In this document: in pieces, positions 63,551-64,000 of the stretch
Layout of the letters: the number at the start of each line of letters is the position of its first letter
Position numbering within the stretch: the first letter of the stretch is position 1
From: Sphagnum magellanicum
Lineage: Eukaryota > Streptophyta > Sphagnopsida > Sphagnales > Sphagnaceae
DNA length: 64,000 bases
Reading direction: 5' to 3'
Assembly: GCA_021904315.1 (NCBI GenBank)
Contig: CM038924.1
Coordinates: 11,706,026 to 11,770,025, forward strand
Program-made: the position numbers and the translations under genes
Notes under the pieces: model-generated
The model's input: the letters and a program-made list of their open reading frames with translations, nothing else
Told to the model about the DNA's origin: nothing
Database searches by the model: none

Positions 63551-64000
63551 TGTGTGCTGGTTGGTGGTCCTTGGCTTTTTTTTATTCATCAGAATCTATG
63601 CTGATAGTCTCCGGCAGACGGACTTGGGGAATAATATTATACAATTGCCAGTTTTGTAGGGGTTTTGAAAATCTGCCGTAAAATGATTATTTTGAACACC
63701 TATGATACGAGTCAACTCCGCTCTGATGGGTGCCTGGGGTGGGTCACTAGTGATTAATTAATTGATTAATTGTGTAACTGTCCGCACCTAGGTTAGTTGT
63801 TAGTTCTCTTCCCTTGAAAGTTGTCTTGGGTTTAGCTGCTAATATTAGACAAGGTACGCATTAGCCCTCCCCCCCCCCCCCTTCCAAAATACTTCCTATT
63901 GCAAATATGAGGAATTTGGTGAAATTTTTTCAAAAAAATTCTTTGGGGCCCTTTGCAGCCCCTTATTTTGTGGCATCACCCTATTGGCGAAGAGGTCTCA
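60300..64000. other. Intergenic stretch to the window's right edge
   Basis: AT-rich with long A, T and G homopolymers, including 21 G at 63,530-63,550 and a long A run (60,824-60,844). CpG content rises near 63,330-63,880. No recognisable gene. Confidence 0.5.

Noticed and set aside
63287-63589. 100-codon minus-strand frame
   Set aside because: Built on a poly-G tract and A/T runs; the peptide is Pro and Phe homopolymer.

Overview
This is nuclear DNA of a land plant. The evidence is intron-split genes with canonical GT-AG borders, a plant-type HMG-CoA reductase, a plant VEP1/progesterone 5-beta-reductase-like enzyme, a carrier with a transit-peptide-like N-terminus, TTTAGGG-type telomere-like units and decayed copia and Helitron elements. 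The background is very AT-rich and gene density is low (three genes in 64 kb). That suggests a large, repeat-filled genome, possibly of a non-flowering plant, but the lineage cannot be fixed from this window.

Layout. About 1-8,200 holds an old Ty1/copia relic on the minus strand, interrupted by a block rich in AATAACCTAAAAT-type repeats (about 3,300-6,100). About 8,200-15,050 is AT-rich intergenic DNA followed by a run of tandem arrays (a 65-bp doublet, a 371-bp doublet, an 86-bp array and a CCAT-rich array). The HMGR gene (16,111-18,629, plus strand, four exons) follows, with a GC-rich 5' flank. About 20,498-20,737 is the 3' end of a Helitron with the C-terminus of its helicase. About 20,740-28,000 is intergenic with small repeats. 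A 14-exon gene for an auxin-efflux-carrier (AEC)/PIN-LIKES-type membrane protein lies on the minus strand (32,950-28,021), with a 97-bp tandem array upstream. About 34,100-43,900 is an AT-rich gene desert. About 43,920-45,723 holds pyrimidine-rich repeats, a candidate non-autonomous Helitron (44,601-45,582) and a perfect 24-bp inverted repeat. The PRISE-like reductase (48,292-49,398, plus) follows; its last codons and 3' flank are tandemly duplicated. About 49,600-64,000 is intergenic with microsatellites, minisatellites and two small GC-rich islets.

The three genes do not form an operon-like unit. HMGR (mevalonate pathway) and the PRISE enzyme (reduction of enones, including some terpenoid and steroid ones) both touch isoprenoid chemistry, but they are 30 kb apart with an unrelated carrier between them, so I do not claim a biosynthetic cluster. 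I found no CRISPR array, rRNA or tRNA gene, and no convincing new multi-gene system. The most interesting items are the Helitron pieces, the exact duplication at the end of the reductase gene, the transit-peptide-like extension on the AEC carrier, and the nested repeats in the copia relic.
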